In this document: one piece after another, positions 5,629 to 7,117 of the stretch
Layout: each line of letters opens with the position of its first letter
How positions within the stretch are numbered: position 1 is the first letter of the stretch
Assembly (NCBI GenBank): GCA_019313725.1
Contig: JAFDAT010000176.1
Span: forward strand, 1-7,117
Length of the DNA: 7,117 nt
DNA from: Deltaproteobacteria bacterium
Lineage (GTDB): Bacteria > Desulfobacterota > Desulfobacteria > Desulfobacterales > B30-G6
Reading direction: 5' to 3'
Notes under the pieces: model-generated
Told to the model about the DNA's origin: nothing
Database searches by the model: none
The model's input: only the letters and a program-made list of their open reading frames with translations
Translations under genes and position numbers: made by a program

Positions 5629-5645
5629 ATGCAACAGGCATGCCG
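5629..5645 (-). promoter_or_regulatory. Candidate sigma-54 (-24/-12) promoter of the STAS-like gene
   Basis: On the minus strand, CGGCAT (5645-5640), 5 bases, then TTGCAT (5634-5629) fit the consensus TGGCAC-N5-TTGCA. The invariant GG (5644-5643) and GC (5632-5631) are correctly spaced. Transcription would begin near 5619, leaving a leader of about 130 bases. No clear activator-binding palindrome was found upstream. Confidence 0.5.
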
Positions 5646-5772
5646 GTTGAAGTAAATAAAATTAGGATGTTATTCTAAATAGTTCTGGGCATATGATGGT
5701 AGAAGGGACAAGGGTTGAGGTATAAATTACACAATATGAAGGGTGCAAATTCTATTTGTGAAAAATACTTCA

Positions 5773-5817
5773 CAATAAGAAAAAGCCGGACCCATCAGGT
5801 CCGGCTTTTTCTTATTG
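5773..5817. terminator. Perfect 20-bp bidirectional terminator hairpin
   Basis: The arms 5773-5792 and 5798-5817 are perfect complements with a 5-base loop (CATCA). The GC core GCCGGACC/GGTCCGGC is flanked by A5 and T5 tracts, so it should terminate in both directions. The outer A-tract and core (AATAAGAAAAAGCCGG) are identical to those of the terminator at 5171. No gene ends at it on either strand. Confidence 0.85.
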
Positions 5818-5879
5818 CTTGATTTATGGTTTAAATTTGATAATATGACCTAAATAAAGGTCAACCATAATTGAGGTCA
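5815..5879 (+). promoter_or_regulatory. Promoter and likely autoregulatory operator of the TA operon
   Basis: A possible promoter is TTGCTT (5815-5820), 18 bases, GATAAT (5839-5844). Directly downstream lies the inverted repeat TGACCT-N6-AGGTCA (5846-5851, 5858-5863), with a third half-site AGGTCA at 5874-5879 that overlaps the antitoxin Shine-Dalgarno (GAGG, 5873-5876). Phd/YefM antitoxins usually repress their own operon at such palindromes, so binding here would block both transcription and access to the ribosome site. Confidence 0.5.
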
Positions 5880-5883
5880 AAAT

Positions 5884-6144
5884 ATGAAAACCTTATCAAT
5901 TTCCGAAGCGAAAATGAAGTTGAGTGCTCTGGTGGAATCTCTTCAAGTTACCGATGAAGAGGTTGTAATCACTAAAAACGGCAGACCGGCAGCCGTATTA
6001 GTGAGCCCTGATGAATTTGAAGGCTGGCGTGAGACGCAAGCTGTTCGGTCGGAGGGTGAACTTATTGAAGAGATTAAATGCGGTATGGACGCATTAAAGG
6101 CAAAGAAGGCATCTTTATATACCCTCGCTGAACTGTTCGAGTAA
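5884..6144 (+). CDS. Phd/YefM-family antitoxin
   Basis: This is the type II antitoxin, 86 aa, expected to neutralise the toxin encoded 18 bp downstream and to repress the shared promoter. The N-terminal part (1-50: TLSISEAKMKLSALVE, EVVITKNGRPAAVLVSPDEFE) is the Phd/YefM DNA-binding fold with the conserved ITKNGRPAAVLVS core. The C-terminal part (57-86, ELIEEIKCGMDALKAKK...LAELFE) is a helical tail that would wrap the toxin. GAGG lies 7 bases before the ATG. The gene is AT-richer than argF or the dnaJ-like gene, which suggests transfer. An inverted-repeat operator precedes it. Both genes of the pair look intact. Confidence 0.92.
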   Translation: MKTLSISEAKMKLSALVESLQVTDEEVVITKNGRPAAVLVSPDEFEGWRETQAVRSEGELIEEIKCGMDALKAKKASLYTLAELFE

Positions 6145-6162
6145 ATGGAGGATGTTTAAAAG

Positions 6163-6450
6163 ATGTCGTACAAGCTGTTCGTACCCGATGAAATTGTATT
6201 GTTTATCCGTGGCTTGCATCCACTTATAAAAAAACGTGTCAAGTCAGCGCTTAAAGAGATTTGCATGGATCCATACTGCGGTAAAACTTTGAAAGATGAA
6301 TTCGATGGCCTGCATAGTTTTCGTATCAAACGATTCAGGATAATCTATCAGATATTTTCGAGGAATCGGATCGGCATTGTTGCCATAGGTCCACGGAAGT
6401 ATATTTATGAAGAAACTTACCGGCTCATAAGTTCAACAAAAGATGTGTAA
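6163..6450 (+). CDS. RelE/ParE-family toxin
   Basis: The product is a 95-aa toxin of the RelE/ParE superfamily. RelE members cleave mRNA on the ribosome and ParE members poison gyrase; which applies here cannot be told from the sequence. Family features are a helical hairpin (IRGLHPLIKKRVKSALKEI), KTLKDEFDGLHSFRIKRFRIIYQI (41-64, basic residues R54, K56, R57, R59) and the last strand IVAIGPRKYIYEETYRL (72-88, R78 and tyrosines 80 and 82). The RIIYQI strand followed by IVAIGPR is the standard core. GGAGG lies 11 bases upstream of the ATG. A 4-codon frame from the ATG at 6145 ends in TAA and is not the start. It forms an operon with the Phd/YefM gene. Its stop is one base from the stop of the convergent truncated higA frame. 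Confidence 0.92.
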   Translation: MSYKLFVPDEIVLFIRGLHPLIKKRVKSALKEICMDPYCGKTLKDEFDGLHSFRIKRFRIIYQIFSRNRIGIVAIGPRKYIYEETYRLISSTKDV

Positions 6451-6451
6451 A

Positions 6452-6652
6452 TCAGCGACCACAGGCAGCATGGCTCCTTCGAGGGGCCTTCCTTATACCC
6501 CGGCTCCTTTTGCCATGGACTATTTCATTGATGCGCCGTGGAGAGACACCAAGGTTTCTACCAAGCTGGTTCTGGCTAATGCCCATCGGCTTGAGGAACT
6601 CTTCGAGTAGAATTTCGCCAGGGTGTACCGGGGGTATCTTTTTTGTTTTCAT
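6452..6652 (-). pseudogene. higA: Truncated HigA-type XRE antitoxin
   Basis: The open frame codes for 66 aa. Residues 6-49 match HigA antitoxins very well (PPVHPGEILLEEFLKPMGIS, then a helix-turn-helix ending RRINEIVHGKR). From about residue 50 (near 6505) the sequence no longer matches. The expected ITADTALRLARYFG... segment, another ~45-50 aa, is absent in all three minus frames, and the basic tail SRGIRKAPRRSHAACGR is unrelated. The 5' end is intact, with GAGGTGAT ahead of the ATG at 6652. An 8-bp direct repeat GGCTCCTT (6472-6479, 6502-6509) spans the break. The gene follows a toxin remnant, so the module is higBA and inactive. The remaining helix-turn-helix might still bind DNA if made. 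Confidence 0.8.
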
Positions 6653-6661
6653 TTTATCACC

Positions 6662-6721
6662 TCAATGATAATCAACAATCTCTACTTGATAGGCATTCCC
6701 TTCCTTCAGTAAAAAAGGAAA
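6662..6721 (-). pseudogene. higB: C-terminal remnant of a HigB-type toxin
   Basis: Upstream of higA, the minus strand reads LKEGNAYQVEIVDYH followed by TGA at 6664-6662. This is the typical end of HigB/plasmid-killer toxins (...W(K/R)(D/E)G.AY.VEIVDYH), and the toxin stop lies 9 bp before the antitoxin ATG as in intact higBA operons. Going upstream, the frame meets an in-frame TAA at 6724-6722 and the homology ends near 6710. The catalytic N-terminal ~75 residues are absent. The remaining piece is too short to be functional. Confidence 0.7.
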
Positions 6722-6738
6722 TTACCTGTTAATGAAAA

Positions 6739-6778
6739 CATAAGGGTTCACAAGCTTAATCGCTCGCAAACCCTTATG
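6739..6778 (-). terminator. Hairpin terminator behind the tRNA fragment
   Basis: The perfect 10-bp arms CATAAGGGTT (6739-6748) and AACCCTTATG (6769-6778) enclose a 20-base loop that can form an inner AGC/GCT stem. Read on the minus strand, the hairpin is followed by TTTTCATT. It sits just downstream of the tRNA 3' end, where a tRNA terminator is expected, which suggests this side is the native flank of the tRNA gene. Confidence 0.6.
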
Positions 6779-6783
6779 GTTAT

Positions 6784-6828
6784 TGGTAGGCGATACTGGA
6801 TTTGAACCAGTGACTTCTACCGTGTGAA
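6784..6828 (-). tRNA. 3' fragment of tRNA-Val (anticodon CAC), probable att site
   Basis: On the minus strand, from 6828 down to 6784, the order is: anticodon loop TTCACAC (anticodon CAC, 6826-6824), 3' anticodon stem GGTAG, variable loop AAGTC, T-stem ACTGG / loop TTCAAAT / CCAGT, 3' acceptor strand ATCGCCT, discriminator A, and encoded CCA. All positions fit a tRNA exactly. Upstream of the anticodon loop there is no D-arm and no 5' acceptor strand (AGGCGAT would be needed). The adjacent TTATC can pair with GGTAG only with two G-U pairs. It is therefore a displaced 3' end, as left at the far end of an element that integrated into a tRNA gene by a tyrosine recombinase. Confidence 0.75.
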
Positions 6829-6848
6829 GATAAGCAATTGTGATATCA

Positions 6849-6877
6849 AATTAACTTATATGTTGTTGAATTAACTT
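6849..6877. repeat. 9-bp direct repeats near the att site
   Basis: AATTAACTT occurs at 6849-6857 and 6869-6877, a period of 20 bases. They are close to the tRNA fragment on its element side and could be recombination accessory sites, but chance is possible in this AT-rich stretch. Confidence 0.35.
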
Positions 6878-6959
6878 CCGATACCCCCTCCAATTAGCAA
6901 TTTTCAGAGTAGAATTACATTCAATGCAATCAAATGATGTGAAGAGATATTTTCTGTGA

Positions 6960-6981
6960 TTTGTTGACCTTTTGTTGACCT
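6960..6981. repeat. Perfect 11-bp tandem repeat, possible integrase arm sites
   Basis: TTTGTTGACCT is repeated twice without a gap (6960-6970, 6971-6981). It lies about 130 bases from the tRNA fragment on the predicted element side. Tyrosine integrases bind short direct repeats (arm sites) at such distances. Apart from these repeats, the stretch 6829-6998 holds no gene I can support. Confidence 0.5.
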
Positions 6982-6998
6982 CACATTGTGCCGCTAAT

Positions 6999-7117
6999 TT
7001 ATATTTTATCTTTTACCTCCTCCCAAAACTCTTCAACGCCTTCTTTCCAGCCACTTTCCCATTCCACATAATAATCATTAGGCATATCATAACGTGATGC
7101 TGGCTCATCAAGATGAA
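6999..7117 (-). CDS. C-terminal end of an unknown acidic protein (partial)
   Basis: The frame enters from the right edge and ends in TAA at 7001-6999, giving 38 residues that end EGVEEFWEEVKDKI. The sequence is acidic and tryptophan-rich (VEWESGWKEGVEEFW). The composition is convincingly protein-like and the other two minus frames stop early or read poorly. I do not recognise the family. It lies on the predicted element side of the tRNA fragment, so it is probably island cargo. Confidence 0.6.
   Translation of the reverse strand, partial: HLDEPASRYDMPNDYYVEWESGWKEGVEEFWEEVKDKI

Larger units (their letters stand above)
5490..5883. other. Gene-free regulatory region between the STAS-like and TA genes
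   Basis: I see no credible coding frame in these 394 bases. The region holds the STAS leader with two candidate promoters on the minus strand (5591-5645), a perfect 7-bp inverted repeat TTGTGAA/TTCACAA (5756-5775) that overlaps the foot of the next hairpin, a 20-bp bidirectional terminator (5773-5817) and the TA promoter/operator (5815-5879). It is distinctly AT-rich. Confidence 0.6.

Noticed and set aside
6829..6900. 5' half of the tRNA-Val
   Set aside because: No D-arm or AGGCGAT acceptor strand is present upstream of the anticodon loop on the minus strand; the sequence is AT-rich and unrelated.
1..7117. CRISPR array or large tandem repeat array
   Set aside because: No regularly spaced repeats of 20-40 bases were seen; the repeats present are isolated palindromes or pairs.

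Overview
The window looks like a piece of a Desulfobacterota (Desulfobacterales-type) chromosome. This is an inference from gene content: a DUF3783 protein, a stand-alone copy of the four-cysteine tail usually found on sensor proteins of this group, a shortened DnaJ, abundant small palindromic repeats and a good sigma-54 promoter candidate. No 16S or other strong marker is present, so the taxonomy is tentative.

Layout. Positions 1-215 hold a possible C-terminal tail of an upstream gene and then a cluster of palindromes that runs into the start of a dnaJ-like gene (216-1016, +). A 77-bp inverted-repeat element separates it from a convergent gene, argF (ornithine carbamoyltransferase, minus strand). 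argF lies 37 bp downstream of a small lipoprotein gene on the same strand. Exact 17-bp direct repeats bracket the lipoprotein gene. Next, also on the minus strand, come a DUF3783 gene, a 100-bp REPIN-like element and an APH-family phosphotransferase. Divergent from the phosphotransferase is a 97-aa Cys4 protein. It faces a convergent 54-aa basic/acidic protein that has a near-consensus promoter almost on top of its ATG. A 91-aa STAS-like protein follows on the minus strand, with a strong terminator behind it and a sigma-54-like promoter in front.

The last 1.3 kb is AT-richer and looks acquired. A second terminator with the same A-tract/GC core opens the region. It is followed by an intact Phd/YefM-RelE/ParE toxin-antitoxin operon with an operator over its promoter. 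Convergent with that operon is a broken higBA module: the antitoxin loses homology after its helix-turn-helix and the toxin survives only as its last ~19 codons. Next is a hairpin terminator, then the 3' portion (anticodon loop to CCA) of a minus-strand valine tRNA with anticodon CAC. No 5' half is present, so this is best read as a displaced attachment site. From its orientation, the integrated element should lie to the right (from about 6829 onward) and the native flank to the left. An 11-bp perfect tandem repeat and the C-terminal end of an unknown acidic protein lie on the element side.

The genes do not form one pathway. They are a mix of housekeeping (argF, dnaJ-like), small regulatory or unknown proteins, and stability modules at an island boundary. 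The most interesting items are the tRNA-fragment junction, the nested broken/intact TA modules, the 54-aa gene with its possibly leaderless transcript, the STAS-like gene with its sigma-54 site, and the 17-bp repeats around the lipoprotein gene.
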